Made by a program: the position numbers and the translations under genes. Source: Corallococcus sp. AS-1-6 (lineage in GTDB: Bacteria > Myxococcota > Myxococcia > Myxococcales > Myxococcaceae). Taken from it: 64,000 nt of DNA. Under the pieces are notes generated by a model. That model was not told the DNA's origin, did not search any database, and saw only the letters and a list, made by a program, of their open reading frames with translations. The stretch lies in assembly GCF_020037015.1 (NCBI RefSeq), contig NZ_JAIQDE010000001.1, positions 1 to 64,000 of the forward strand, in the 5' to 3' direction. Position 1 is the first letter of the stretch; each line of letters opens with the position of its first letter. Shown here piece by piece: positions 1 to 8,501 of the stretch.

Positions 1-98
1 AGACGCGCTTCAAAGGAAGGGAGCGGACGGAGCTGGCGGCCTACCTGGTGGGCGCCGCGTACAACCTGGTGCGGATGTCGCGGCTGACTGCCGCATAG
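1..98 (+). pseudogene. 3' end of an IS5-type DDE transposase (partial, cut by window edge)
   Basis: An open frame enters from the left edge and stops at TAG 96-98. Its last residues read GRERTELAAYLVGAAYNLVRMSRL; the AAYNLVR stretch is typical of the C-terminus of IS5-group and related DDE transposases. Only about 31 residues are inside the window, so it cannot be said whether the element is intact. It lies close to the convergent histidine kinase gene, which suggests that an insertion sequence ends here. The family assignment rests on this short tail alone. Confidence 0.55.
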
Positions 99-152
99 GC
101 GCCCTTCGCCCTCTGCCTCCCCCGGATGACAAGGTTGAGAACGGAGGGCACG

Positions 153-187
153 AGAAGCCCGGACTCATGCCTTCAAACCGGGCTTCT
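153..187. terminator. Hairpin terminator between transposase tail and histidine kinase
   Basis: A perfect 10-bp inverted repeat, AGAAGCCCGG (153-162) and CCGGGCTTCT (178-187), encloses a 15-nt loop. It lies between two convergent genes and just after the kinase stop codon at 199-201, so it could end transcription from either side. There is no long T tract. Confidence 0.5.
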
Positions 188-198
188 TCAACAGCCTG

Positions 199-1803
199 CT
201 AGAGCGGCAGGACCAGCTCGAAGCGCGCGCCGCCCTCGGGACGCGCGCCCGCGCGCACCCTGCCTCCGTGCGCCAGCACCACGCGCCGCACGATGGCCAG
301 GCCCAGGCCCCGGCCGTTGGCGCGGGTGAGGAAGAAGGGCTCGAAGACGCGCTGCGGATCCAACCCGGCGATGCCCGGGCCCTCGTCCTCCACGCTCAGC
401 GCCACCCCGTCCGGCACGCGGCGCACCTCCACGCGCACCGTGCCTCCGGGCGGCGAGGCCTGGATGGCGTTGCGCATCAGGTGCGTGACGGCCAACTGCA
501 ACAGCGTCTCGTCACCGGACAGCTCCGGCACGTCCGGCGCCTCGTCGAACGCCACGCGCGGCCTGGGCAGCTCCTCCCGGCCGTGGAGCAACTGCGCGAG
601 CGCGCGGTGCACCAGCTCGCCCAGCGAGACGGGGCGCGGGCGGGGCTCCAGCGGGCGCACCGTGTCCAGCAGGTCGCGCACGATGTCCTCCAGCCGGATG
701 GCCTCCTCCTCCAGCATCTCCACGGCGGAGGCGCCCGCGGGCCCCAGGCGGGGTTCGCGCTTGAGCACCGCCACCGTGTTGAGGATGGCGCCCAGGGGGT
801 TGCGCACCTCGTGGGCCACGACGCCCGCCGCCTCGCCCAGCACCGTCAGCCGCTCGCTGGCGATGAGCTCGTTCTGCAGGCGGTGCACCTCCGCGAGCCG
901 CGCCTCCGCCGCGCGGTGGTGGCGCACGTTCTCCAGCGCGCCGCCGATGAGCTGCGCGAACAGCTCCAGCGCCCCCGCGTTCGCGGGCGTCAGCGTGGTG
1001 GACTGCACCGCCAGCACGCCGAAGGGCTCGTCCCCCACGAAGATGGGCGCGTCCAGCGCGCGGGAGCCCGGCGGGTAGATGCGCTGGATGTTGTCCGCCA
1101 CCTCCGGCGAGTGCAGCCGCCGCGCCATGCTGAACGCGTCCGGGTGGAACGTCGCCCGGCGGCTCGTGAGCACCTCCTCCAGGTGCGGCATCCCGGAGCG
1201 GTGGAAGCGCACCGCGTGCACGTCCTGCCCGTACAGCCGCGCTGCCGCCGCCAGGCTCTCCGGCTCCTGGCGCATGGGCCCGTGGCGCAGGAAGTCTCCC
1301 TCCAGCAGCAGCACGGAGGCGTAGAAGCCCTGCCGGTGCAGGGACTCCACCGCCAGCTCCAGCACCGTGCCCTCGTCGCGGCAGCGCAAGAGCTCCGCCG
1401 CGGTGGCCACCAGCATGGTGGACAGCGTGCGCACCGCGTCCCCGCCCTCCGCGTCCAGCAGCAGCACGAGCTGCTCCTGCGGCACGCGGCCGGGCGCGCT
1501 GACGGGGGAGAGCAGGTGCTGGCGCCCGTCCGCGCCGCGCACGCGCACCCAGGCGGGCCGCACCGGCGTGGGCTGCTCGCCGCGCATCAGCGCTTCGCAC
1601 AGGGGATCCAGCCAGGCGCGCTCCTCCGGCCCGAAGCGCGCGGCGAGCTCCAGTAGGGACGGCAGCTCGTCCTCTCGCAGGCCCAGCAGCGTGCGCAGCG
1701 CGGTGTTGGTGAACACCAGCCGGTCGCCGCGAATCACGAACAGCGGCACCGGCAGCGCGGGCAGCAGGCCATCCAGTGTGCCGGGCGGGCTGGAGGCGCT
1801 CAT
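199..1803 (-). CDS. PAS-GAF sensor histidine kinase
   Basis: The 534-aa protein is a soluble two-component sensor kinase. The N-terminal ~100 residues look like a PAS fold (LFVIRGDRLVFTNTA). Residues ~130-295 look like a GAF domain. A HisKA dimerisation helix follows with the phosphoacceptor His331 in VVAHEVRNPLG. The C-terminal HATPase domain has the N box (LMRNAIQASPPGG), G1 box (DEGPGIAG) and G2 box (GRGLGLAIV). No membrane segment is visible, so it should sense an intracellular ligand or partner. No response regulator is adjacent in the same operon; the nearest receiver gene is at 3324-3698. Start ATG 1801-1803 is the first in frame. The kinase function is clear; the signal is unknown. 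Confidence 0.93.
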   Translation of the reverse strand: MSASSPPGTLDGLLPALPVPLFVIRGDRLVFTNTALRTLLGLREDELPSLLELAARFGPEERAWLDPLCEALMRGEQPTPVRPAWVRVRGADGRQHLLSPVSAPGRVPQEQLVLLLDAEGGDAVRTLSTMLVATAAELLRCRDEGTVLELAVESLHRQGFYASVLLLEGDFLRHGPMRQEPESLAAAARLYGQDVHAVRFHRSGMPHLEEVLTSRRATFHPDAFSMARRLHSPEVADNIQRIYPPGSRALDAPIFVGDEPFGVLAVQSTTLTPANAGALELFAQLIGGALENVRHHRAAEARLAEVHRLQNELIASERLTVLGEAAGVVAHEVRNPLGAILNTVAVLKREPRLGPAGASAVEMLEEEAIRLEDIVRDLLDTVRPLEPRPRPVSLGELVHRALAQLLHGREELPRPRVAFDEAPDVPELSGDETLLQLAVTHLMRNAIQASPPGGTVRVEVRRVPDGVALSVEDEGPGIAGLDPQRVFEPFFLTRANGRGLGLAIVRRVVLAHGGRVRAGARPEGGARFELVLPL

Positions 1804-1902
1804 CGCCGCTCCTGCGTTCCAGGGGGACGGGGGCCCGGAGGCAATCGCCGCGCGGGTGGGCCGTAGGAAGGGATGAAGGCGTTGAGCACTGGAGGAGACA
1901 CC

Positions 1903-2013
1903 ATGAACTTCGCGAACGAGTTGGACCGCCGGGACCTGGAGTTGAAGTCCGTCATGGCCGTGTGGGTCGCCTTCGTGGCGATGGGCGCGGTCTTCCTGGG
2001 CCAGTTGTTCTAG
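1903..2013 (+). CDS. 36-aa single-pass membrane peptide
   Basis: A short open frame of 36 residues begins at ATG 1903, preceded by a good GGAGGA Shine-Dalgarno at 1891-1896. The N-terminal half is charged (ELDRRDLELK) and the C-terminal half is one hydrophobic helix (MAVWVAFVAMGAVFLGQLF), so an N-in or N-out single-span peptide is predicted. It is divergent from the histidine kinase and is followed at once by a strong hairpin. The ribosome site, codon bias and terminator together support a real gene. The function is unknown, and no family was recognised. Confidence 0.6.
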   Translation: MNFANELDRRDLELKSVMAVWVAFVAMGAVFLGQLF

Positions 2014-2039
2014 TCCCGGGCGTTGGCCACCGCCCGGGA
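2014..2039. terminator. Bidirectional hairpin terminator
   Basis: A perfect 9-bp stem TCCCGGGCG / CGCCCGGGA with an 8-nt loop begins directly after the stop codon of the 36-aa peptide (2011-2013). It ends a few bases before the convergent PilZ gene stop (2045-2047), so it can serve both genes. Confidence 0.65.
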
Positions 2040-2044
2040 ACCTG

Positions 2045-3307
2045 TCAGGGCTTCTTGGTGCGGCGGACGTACTGCTGGATGAAGTCCCGCTCCTCCGCGC
2101 GCAGCGCGCTCAGGCGCAACCCGTAGCCCTTGGGGTTCTTGCCGTCGTCCAGGGAGTTCTCCCAGATGACGGAGCTGCGCAGGGTCATGACCCGCTCCGG
2201 ATCCTCGAAGCGCAAGGTCAGCTCCACCTGTGTCCCCAGCCGCAGTGGCCGGTCCGTGCCGATGAACAGGCCGCCCGACGACAGGTTGATGATGCGGTGG
2301 TCGGTGAAGATGCCCGTGTTCTTCATCGTCACCTTCACGTCCGCGTGCAGCCGGTCGTCCGACCGGCGCTCCAGGCCCACGAACTCGGCGCTCGAATACG
2401 AGGGCGCGGGGGCGGCGATGGGGCGCCGGACGGGCGCGGGAGGCGGCGGCGTGGGAGCGGGCGCAGGCGCGGGCGGCGTCACCGGGCGCGCCGCCGTGGG
2501 CGTCATCACCGGAGGCGGCCGGGGCGGCGCGGAAGGAACCCCCGGACGCGTCATGCTGCCCGGCACGGGCGTGGGCGGAATGGAGGCCGCCACCGGCCGC
2601 GTCATCGTTCCCGGCACGGGCGTGGGCGGAATGGAGGCGGCCACCGGCCGCGTCATCGTGCCCGGCACGGGCGTGGGCGGAATGGAGGCAGCCACCGGGC
2701 GCGTGAGGGAGCCTGGAACCGGGGTCGGTGGAATCGCGGCGGCCTGGGGACGCGCGGGCACCGCGGTTCCGCTCAGTGGCAGCGGCGCGGCGGGCAGCGC
2801 GCCCGCCATGTCCAGCCGGGGCGGCGGGGGCGCGGGCGGATGCAGGGCGCCCTGGAGGAAGAGCGTCTCCGCCTCGCGGATCCGCCGCGAGAGGAAGTCG
2901 AAGATTTCAACGGAGACCTTGCGCAGCTCCGGATGCAGATCCGGCGACAGGTGCTCCGGTGAGAAGCGCTTCGCCATGCGGAAGAAGGCGAGCCGGAACT
3001 CGTCGAGCGACGCCTGCGGCTTGAGCCCGAACACCTCGTGCGGCGGCAGGTGCAGCAGCCCGCGCAGTTGGTTGCGCAGGCGCTCGGCCTGCTGATTCTC
3101 CAGGGTGGCCGTGGGCGCCGCGGTGAACAGGTCGCGCACCTCCGGGAGGTCCTGGAGCGCGACCCAGTTCGCTCCGTCGCGCGACGCGCGCACCGCTGTC
3201 TTCAGGCGACCGGAGGCGATGAGGTCGCGGAAGGCTTGCAGTTGCAGGGGGCCCAGCACGCGGCCGAGCGAGTCTCCCACCCAGTAACCGACAACGGATG
3301 ACGACAC
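2045..3307 (-). CDS. GYF / J-like / PilZ domain protein (probable c-di-GMP effector)
   Basis: The 420-aa protein starts at GTG 3305-3307, 16 bp after the receiver gene stop, with a GAGG ribosome site upstream. A longer frame would overlap that gene and is not needed. Residues ~1-60 resemble a GYF_2 module (VGYWVGDSLGRVLGP). Residues ~75-145 look like a degenerate J-like domain (HEVFGLKPQASLDEF...AFFRMAKRFSPEHL) without HPD. A Pro/Ala-rich linker with four ~17-residue IPPTPVPG.MTRPVAAS repeats follows. The C-terminal PilZ domain has the c-di-GMP signatures RSDDR (RxxxR) and NLSSGG ((D/N)xSxxG). It is co-transcribed with the receiver, so it may link phosphorelay and c-di-GMP signals, perhaps for motility. 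The target is unknown. Confidence 0.85.
   Translation of the reverse strand: MSSSVVGYWVGDSLGRVLGPLQLQAFRDLIASGRLKTAVRASRDGANWVALQDLPEVRDLFTAAPTATLENQQAERLRNQLRGLLHLPPHEVFGLKPQASLDEFRLAFFRMAKRFSPEHLSPDLHPELRKVSVEIFDFLSRRIREAETLFLQGALHPPAPPPPRLDMAGALPAAPLPLSGTAVPARPQAAAIPPTPVPGSLTRPVAASIPPTPVPGTMTRPVAASIPPTPVPGTMTRPVAASIPPTPVPGSMTRPGVPSAPPRPPPVMTPTAARPVTPPAPAPAPTPPPPAPVRRPIAAPAPSYSSAEFVGLERRSDDRLHADVKVTMKNTGIFTDHRIINLSSGGLFIGTDRPLRLGTQVELTLRFEDPERVMTLRSSVIWENSLDDGKNPKGYGLRLSALRAEERDFIQQYVRRTKKP
2559..2761. repeat. Four tandem 51-bp repeats inside the PilZ protein gene
   Basis: Units start at 2559, 2610 and 2661, with a diverged fourth at 2712; spacing is exactly 51 bp (17 codons). They encode the proline-rich linker IPPTPVPGTMTRPVAAS. 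The first three are nearly identical in DNA, which suggests recent expansion and possible length variation between strains. Confidence 0.85.
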
Positions 3308-3323
3308 AGGGACCTCGGCGGAA

Positions 3324-3698
3324 TCAGGACGCGAGCGCCTGGCGTACGGCCGCGGCGATCTCCAGGGGATGGAAGGGCTTGCCCACGAAGCCCATCGCCC
3401 CCGCGGCAATGGCCTGCTCCACCACCGGCTCCGCGTCCATGCTGCTGATGACCAGGACGCGTGTCTCCGGTGAAACACTCTTGATGGCGCCCAGCACCTC
3501 CAGCCCGCTCTTCTTCGGCATGAAGAGGTCCAGGAACATCACCGCCGGCTGCTCCTTCTGCGCCAGCGCCAGCCCCTCCTCCCCGTCCGCCGCCTCCAGC
3601 AGCCGCAGGTCGATGCCCGTGTCCGCGATGACGTCCTTGAGGATGCGACGCACGAAGCTGTCGTCATCCACCAACAGCAGGGTAGGTAGTCCAGGCAT
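3324..3698 (-). CDS. Stand-alone CheY-like response regulator receiver protein
   Basis: The 124-aa protein is a single receiver domain. The acidic pair is in LLLVDDDSFVRRIL, the phosphorylatable Asp is in VMFLDLFMPKKSGLEVL, the conserved Ser/Thr position is in VLVISSMD, and the conserved Lys is in FVGKPFHP. There is no output domain. It is the first gene of a two-gene operon with the PilZ protein, whose GTG start lies 16 bp downstream. Phosphorylation may therefore act through that protein by contact. The cognate kinase is not identified. Confidence 0.93.
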   Translation of the reverse strand: MPGLPTLLLVDDDSFVRRILKDVIADTGIDLRLLEAADGEEGLALAQKEQPAVMFLDLFMPKKSGLEVLGAIKSVSPETRVLVISSMDAEPVVEQAIAAGAMGFVGKPFHPLEIAAAVRQALAS

Positions 3699-3780
3699 GG
3701 GCGGCAGGATACATAAGACGCGCGACGTTTGGGCGCGCGCATCCCGCGTGCCTGCTCGGCTTTTGGGTTAAGGGGTGGGC

Positions 3781-5178
3781 ATGTCCACCGACCCCGCGCT
3801 GTCCCATTTCGAGTCCCACAAGGCCGCGTACCTGGAGGACCTCAAGGCCCTCGTCCGCATTCCCAGTGTGTCCTTCCCCGGCTTCGACGCCGGCCTCGTG
3901 CGCCAGAGCGCGGAGGCCACCGCGGCCCTGTTGAAGGACCGTGGATTTGAAAACGTCCAGTTGCTCGAAATCGAGGGCGCGCACCCGTATGTCTATGGCG
4001 AGGTGCTCAAGGCGCCGGGCCGTCCCACGCTCCTCCTCTACGCGCACCACGACGTGCAGCCCGCGGGCGACGAGGCGGCCTGGAAGAGCCCGCCCTTCGA
4101 GCCCCAGGTGCGCGACGGCCGCCTGTACGGCCGCGGCGCGGCGGACGACAAGGCGGGCATCGTCGTGCACACCTCCGCCGTGGACGCGTGGCTCAAGAGC
4201 ACCGGCCAACTCCCACTCAACGTGAAGGTCATCATCGAGGGTGAGGAGGAGGCGGGCAGTGACCACCTGGGTGCATTTCTCCAGAAGCACGCGAAGCTGG
4301 TGGCGGCGGACGCCATCGTGTTGACGGACACGACGAACTTCGACACGGGCCTGCCGTCCATCACCACGGCGCTGCGCGGGCTGGTGACGGTGGACGTGGA
4401 GGTGCGGGGGCTGCACCAGGCGGTGCACTCGGGGATGTGGGGCGGGCCCATTCCGGATCCGGCGATGGCGCTGTGCCGGATGCTGGCGTCGCTGACGCAC
4501 GCGGATGGCTCCATCGCGATTGAAGGCGTGATGGAGCAGGTGAAGCCGCTGACGGACGCGGAGCGCCAGAGCATCCAGGCGCTGCCCGGTGACGACGCGA
4601 CCTTCCGCGAGCAGGCGGGCATCCGCGAAGGGGTGCAGCTCCTGGGCGGCGGGCGGCACCCGTGGGAGACGAACTGGCGCCAGCCGAGCCTGGCCATCAA
4701 CGCCATCCAGGCCAGCAGCCGCAAGGACGCGCGCAACATCATCGTGGAGTCCGCGTGGGCGCGCGTGGGCATCCGCGTGGTGCCGGACATGGATCCGGAG
4801 GACGTGCAGCGCCGGCTGGTGGCGCACCTGAAGAAGGTGTGCCCGTGGGGCCTGGAGCTGGAGATCCGCGAGGACCCGGCGTCCGGCTGGTGGTACACGG
4901 ACTCGTCGCACCCGGCGTTCCAGGCGGCGTTCCGCGCGCTGGAGAAGGGCTACGCGAAGAAGCCGGTCACCATCGGGTGCGGCGGATCCATCCCGTTCGT
5001 GGAGCCGTTCGCCAAGGAGCTGGGCGGCGTGCCCGCGCTGCTCATCGGCGTGGAGGACCCGTACACGTACGCCCACTCGGAGAACGAGAGCCTGCACCTG
5101 GGCGACTGGGAGAAGGCCATCCGCTCCGCCATCCACCTCTACGAGGAGCTGGCGAAGTCGCTGACGCCTCGCGGCTGA
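3781..5178 (+). CDS. M20 family dipeptidase / metallopeptidase
   Basis: The 465-aa protein belongs to the M20 (ArgE/DapE/CPG2-like) co-catalytic zinc peptidases. Metal and catalytic motifs are in order: [13 protein letters not shown] (His and Asp), [10 protein letters not shown] (bridging Asp), [10 protein letters not shown] (general-base Glu and metal Glu), VLTDT, and a late His in [20 protein letters not shown] belongs to the lid/dimerisation domain. Length fits the carnosinase-like dipeptidase branch. ATG 3781 is preferred over GTG 3775 because it keeps a purine-rich AAGGGG at proper distance. It has no signal peptide, so it should act on peptides in the cytoplasm. The exact substrate is unknown. 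Confidence 0.9.
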   Translation: MSTDPALSHFESHKAAYLEDLKALVRIPSVSFPGFDAGLVRQSAEATAALLKDRGFENVQLLEIEGAHPYVYGEVLKAPGRPTLLLYAHHDVQPAGDEAAWKSPPFEPQVRDGRLYGRGAADDKAGIVVHTSAVDAWLKSTGQLPLNVKVIIEGEEEAGSDHLGAFLQKHAKLVAADAIVLTDTTNFDTGLPSITTALRGLVTVDVEVRGLHQAVHSGMWGGPIPDPAMALCRMLASLTHADGSIAIEGVMEQVKPLTDAERQSIQALPGDDATFREQAGIREGVQLLGGGRHPWETNWRQPSLAINAIQASSRKDARNIIVESAWARVGIRVVPDMDPEDVQRRLVAHLKKVCPWGLELEIREDPASGWWYTDSSHPAFQAAFRALEKGYAKKPVTIGCGGSIPFVEPFAKELGGVPALLIGVEDPYTYAHSENESLHLGDWEKAIRSAIHLYEELAKSLTPRG

Positions 5179-5179
5179 G

Positions 5180-5200
5180 CGCGGCCCGCTAGAGGCCGCG
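5180..5200. terminator. Hairpin spanning the convergent stops of M20 peptidase and pip
   Basis: CGCGGCC (5180-5186) and GGCCGCG (5194-5200) form a 7-bp stem with a 7-nt loop. The loop contains the pip stop codon. Its place between two convergent stop codons 10 bp apart suggests a shared terminator. Confidence 0.45.
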
Positions 5201-6154
5201 GAAGCGGTCCGTGGCCTCGATGAGGGCGGAGGTGTTGCCGGGCTCGTTGGCGGAGTGGCCCGCGTCCGGCACCATCACGAACTGGGCCTCCGGCCACGCG
5301 CGGTGCAAGGCCCACGCGCTCTCCGGCGGGCACACGACGTCGTAGCGGCCCTGCACGATGACGGTGGGGATGTGGCGGATGCGGTGCACGTCGTCCAACA
5401 ACTGCGTGTCCGTGCGCAGGAAGCCCCGGTTGACGAAGTAGTGGCACTCGATGCGCGCGAAGGCGATGGCGAAGTCGTCGCCCGCGTTGCGCGCGATGAG
5501 CTCCGCGTTGGGGTACAGGCAGCTCGTGCGGCCCTCCCACACGCTCCATGCCTTCGCGGCCTCCTGCTGCGAGTGCCTGTCGTCACCCATCAGCCGTCTC
5601 GCGTAGGCCTGGAGCAGGTCGCCGCGCTCGTCCTCGGGGATGGGCGCGAGGAAGTGCTCCCACGCGTCCGGGAACAGCGCGCTCGCGCCGCGCTGGTAGA
5701 ACCAGTCGATCTCCTGCTTGCGCAAGAGGAAGATGCCGCGCAGCACCAGCTCCGTGACGCGCTCCGGATGCGCCTCCGCGTACGCGAGCGACAGGGTGCT
5801 GCCCCACGAGCCGCCGAAGAGCATCCAGCGCTCCAGGCCCAGGTGCTCGCGCAGCCGCTCCATGTCCGCCACCAGGTCCCAGGTGGTGTTCTCCACCAGG
5901 CTGGCGTGCGGCGTGCTGCGCCCACAGCCGCGCTGATCGAAGAGGATGATGCGGTAGACGGCCGGGTCGAAGAAGCGGCGCTGCTTCGGGTCCGTGCCGC
6001 CGCCGGGGCCGCCGTGCACGAACACCACGGGCTTGCCCTTCGGGTTGCCGCTCTCCTCGAAGTACAGCGCGTGGCCCCCGGTGACCTTCAACTGGCCGGT
6101 GCGGTAGGGCTCGATGGAGGGATAGAGCGTTCGCAGCGGCGTGGGAGCGGGCAC
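5189..6154 (-). CDS. pip: Proline iminopeptidase (alpha/beta hydrolase, S33)
   Basis: The 321-aa protein removes N-terminal proline from peptides in the cytoplasm. It has the oxyanion segment VHGGPGGGTDP, the DQRGCGRSTPH motif, the nucleophile serine in GGSWGSTLSLAYA, the acid in GRYDVVCPP and the catalytic His in AGHSANEPG. All are standard for bacterial Pip. The frame stays open for 36 more codons upstream, but GTG 6152-6154 follows an AAGGAAGG ribosome site and gives the usual family length (~320 aa). It converges with the M20 dipeptidase, and both could serve peptide breakdown. Confidence 0.93.
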   Translation of the reverse strand: MPAPTPLRTLYPSIEPYRTGQLKVTGGHALYFEESGNPKGKPVVFVHGGPGGGTDPKQRRFFDPAVYRIILFDQRGCGRSTPHASLVENTTWDLVADMERLREHLGLERWMLFGGSWGSTLSLAYAEAHPERVTELVLRGIFLLRKQEIDWFYQRGASALFPDAWEHFLAPIPEDERGDLLQAYARRLMGDDRHSQQEAAKAWSVWEGRTSCLYPNAELIARNAGDDFAIAFARIECHYFVNRGFLRTDTQLLDDVHRIRHIPTVIVQGRYDVVCPPESAWALHRAWPEAQFVMVPDAGHSANEPGNTSALIEATDRFRGL

Positions 6155-6268
6155 GGGATTCCTTCCTTGGGAACGGGGGGCCACGCAACCTAACAACAGA
6201 CGGCGCCCCTGGGGCGAGCCCTTCGGAAATACCGCGTCCGCCCCAGAACGACTCCCCCCCACGCCCGC

Positions 6269-7432
6269 TCAGGGCTTGGGCGCGGGAGGCACGCCGCGGC
6301 CGGCCTGGGCCACCATGCGCACCTCGGCGTTCTCCCCGAGCGCGTAGCCGTCACCCTTGGTCTCCAGGTCCGTCGCCTCGATGACGTCGCCGCGCTGCAG
6401 GTGGAAGAACCTCTCGTTCTTCTCCGCGCGGTGGCGCTCCTGCATCGCCAGCCCCACGCGCCCCTCCGGCCCGCAGCCGATGTAGCGCTGGCGGCCCTTG
6501 CCCTCCAGCGACTCGCTGACGATGCGGAACAGCCGGCCCGGCGGCGGCTCCGGCCAGGCCTCGCCCTTGGGCGCCACCACCAGGTAGCTCATCTTGAGCG
6601 ACTCCTTGTGGAAGCCCGCCGCGCGCGCCAGCTCCTCCACCACGCGAGGCATGGGCCACGGGCGCTCGGCGTGGCACCAGTCCGTCTCCTTCACCAGCGC
6701 GGGGCACGCGCCGCGGTACAGGCACGGCGCGCGGATGGCGTAGCCGCGCTCCACCATCAGGTCGCGCACCTTGAGCAGGTTGCGGCTGGTCTCGCGCAGC
6801 GCGGGCTCCATCACCAGCAGGCTGCCGCCCTTCTTCACCTTCGCGAGCACCGACTCCAGGAGCGCCGCGCGCGGCTTCAGCGCTTCGTCCGTCGCGCCGT
6901 ACAGCTCGTTCACCACGTGCCCCATCGTGATGAGGTCGAACTGCCCCTCCGGCAGCGTGGCGTTCTTCTTCAGCGGATCCCACTCGCGCGTGGCCAGGGC
7001 CTCGCCGGCCTCCGTGGCCAGCTTGCGCGCCAGCTCCAGCGCGGGCTTGCTGCGGTCCGCGGCCGTCACCTCGCTGGCCCCCGCGTCCATGGCCGCGAAG
7101 GCCACCGGGCCCGGGCCGCTGCCCAGGTCCAGCACCTGCCGGGGGCGGTTGGGCAGCTCGCCCAGCACCTGGCGCGCCTGGGCGTAGGACACCGGCCAGT
7201 AGAAGAGGAGGTAGGCGCCCAACAGGCGCGGGTCGTCCATGTACCGGGCGCCGGCCAACTGGCGCTCGCGGGTGAGGCCGTGCGAGAGCTGCTTCACGCC
7301 CGCGCCCACCTCCTTGACCTCCTGCGGCGTGAGGCGCGTCTCCGGCCCGTCACCCCGGCCCCGGGACGCGCGCCACACGGAGATGAGCCGGGGCAGCCAT
7401 CGCTCCAGGTCCTTGCTGTATGCGTTGCTCAT
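6269..7432 (-). CDS. Rsm22-like small-subunit rRNA methyltransferase family protein
   Basis: The 387-aa protein has a class I SAM-binding fold with motif I VLDLGSGPGPVAFAAM and a following AADRSKPALELA. The second half has cysteines in APCLYRGACPAL and TDWCHAERPWP, matching the Rsm22/METTL17 family, where such cysteines bind an Fe-S cluster. Known relatives associate with the small ribosomal subunit; catalysis is not firmly shown in all. ATG 7430-7432 is chosen because GAAGG lies 8 bp upstream; an ATG 24 bp earlier has no clear ribosome site. It is divergent from the ABC transporter operon, with only 58 bp between starts. Confidence 0.8.
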   Translation of the reverse strand: MSNAYSKDLERWLPRLISVWRASRGRGDGPETRLTPQEVKEVGAGVKQLSHGLTRERQLAGARYMDDPRLLGAYLLFYWPVSYAQARQVLGELPNRPRQVLDLGSGPGPVAFAAMDAGASEVTAADRSKPALELARKLATEAGEALATREWDPLKKNATLPEGQFDLITMGHVVNELYGATDEALKPRAALLESVLAKVKKGGSLLVMEPALRETSRNLLKVRDLMVERGYAIRAPCLYRGACPALVKETDWCHAERPWPMPRVVEELARAAGFHKESLKMSYLVVAPKGEAWPEPPPGRLFRIVSESLEGKGRQRYIGCGPEGRVGLAMQERHRAEKNERFFHLQRGDVIEATDLETKGDGYALGENAEVRMVAQAGRGVPPAPKP

Positions 7433-7490
7433 CGTTGCCTTCACATCAGGGGTCGCCACCCGGAGGCGACCGCGTTAAACCCATCCCGCC

Positions 7491-8501
7491 ATGATTTCCG
7501 TCCGCGGACTGCGCAAGCACTATCAGGTCCACAAGCGCCCGCCTGGCCTGAAGGCGGCCCTTCGCTCGCTCGTCCACCGCAGCTACACGACCGTCAAGGC
7601 CGTGGACGGCATCTCCTTCGACATCCGGCCCGGGGAGCGCGTGGGCTTCCTGGGCCCCAACGGCGCGGGCAAGACGACGACGCTGAAGGTGCTCGCCGGC
7701 CTGCTCCACCCGTCCGAGGGTGAAGTCACCGTGGATGGCCACGTGCCGCGCTTCCGCGAGGAGGCGTTCCTCAAGAAGATCATGCTGGTGATGGGGCAGA
7801 AGCAGCAGCTCCTGTGGGACCTACCGCCCTCGGAGACGTTCGAACTCAACCGCGCCATCTACGACGTGCCCCGCCCCCAGTACAAGCAGACGCTGGAGGA
7901 GCTGGTGTCGCTGCTGGAGCTGGGGGACCTCATCGGCAAGCCCACGCGGCAGCTCAGCCTGGGGGAGCGGATGAAGTGCGAGCTGGCCGCGGCCCTCATC
8001 CACCGCCCCCGGGTGCTCTTCCTGGACGAGCCCACCATCGGCCTGGACGTGTCCATGCAGGTGACGATGCGCGCGTTCATCAAGGCCTACAACGAGCAGA
8101 CGGGCGCCACGCTCATCCTGACCAGCCACTACATGGACGACGTGGCGGCGCTCTGCCCGCGGGTCATCGTCATCGACAAGGGGCAGTTGTCCTACGACGG
8201 CAGCCTGGACGCGCTGGTGCAGCGCGTGCGCCCGGAGAAGCGCGTGGTGCTGCGGCTGGGCCAGCCGGTGGACGCGGGCCTGCTGACGGCGCTGGGCAAG
8301 GTGGTGTCGCACGAGCCGGGCTCGGCGGTGTTGCAGGTCCAGCAGGACGCGGTGAACGCCACGGTGGGCCGCGCGCTGTCCACGCTGCCGGTGACGGACC
8401 TGACGGTGGAGAACGCGCCGCTGGAAGAGGTGATGAGCGAGCTGTTCCAGGAGGGCAAGGCGCGCCGGGCGGAGGCCGCCCGGGAGGCGGCGTCCGCGTG
8501 A
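7491..8501 (+). CDS. ABC-2 exporter ATP-binding subunit
   Basis: The 336-aa protein is an ABC ATPase. It has Walker A GPNGAGKTT, a Q-loop region around MGQKQQLLWDLP, signature LSLGERMKCELA, Walker B RVLFLDEPTIGLD, and the H-loop in LTSHYMDD. The ~90-residue C-terminal extension is typical of ABC-2 drug or natural-product exporters. It heads a three-gene operon, and its TGA overlaps the GTG of the first permease (GTGA at 8498-8501). The permeases look like the DUF990/ABC2_membrane_6 type. Substrate unknown; efflux of a small toxic molecule or lipid-like compound is plausible. Confidence 0.93.
   Translation: MISVRGLRKHYQVHKRPPGLKAALRSLVHRSYTTVKAVDGISFDIRPGERVGFLGPNGAGKTTTLKVLAGLLHPSEGEVTVDGHVPRFREEAFLKKIMLVMGQKQQLLWDLPPSETFELNRAIYDVPRPQYKQTLEELVSLLELGDLIGKPTRQLSLGERMKCELAAALIHRPRVLFLDEPTIGLDVSMQVTMRAFIKAYNEQTGATLILTSHYMDDVAALCPRVIVIDKGQLSYDGSLDALVQRVRPEKRVVLRLGQPVDAGLLTALGKVVSHEPGSAVLQVQQDAVNATVGRALSTLPVTDLTVENAPLEEVMSELFQEGKARRAEAAREAASA

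Noticed and set aside
2559-2761. Possible CRISPR array because of regular repeats
   Set aside because: Units are contiguous 51-bp coding repeats without spacers, in frame within the PilZ protein gene.
3664-5136. A 490-codon minus frame opposite the M20 peptidase
   Set aside because: The plus strand has all M20 motifs; the antisense product is low-complexity and has no ribosome site.
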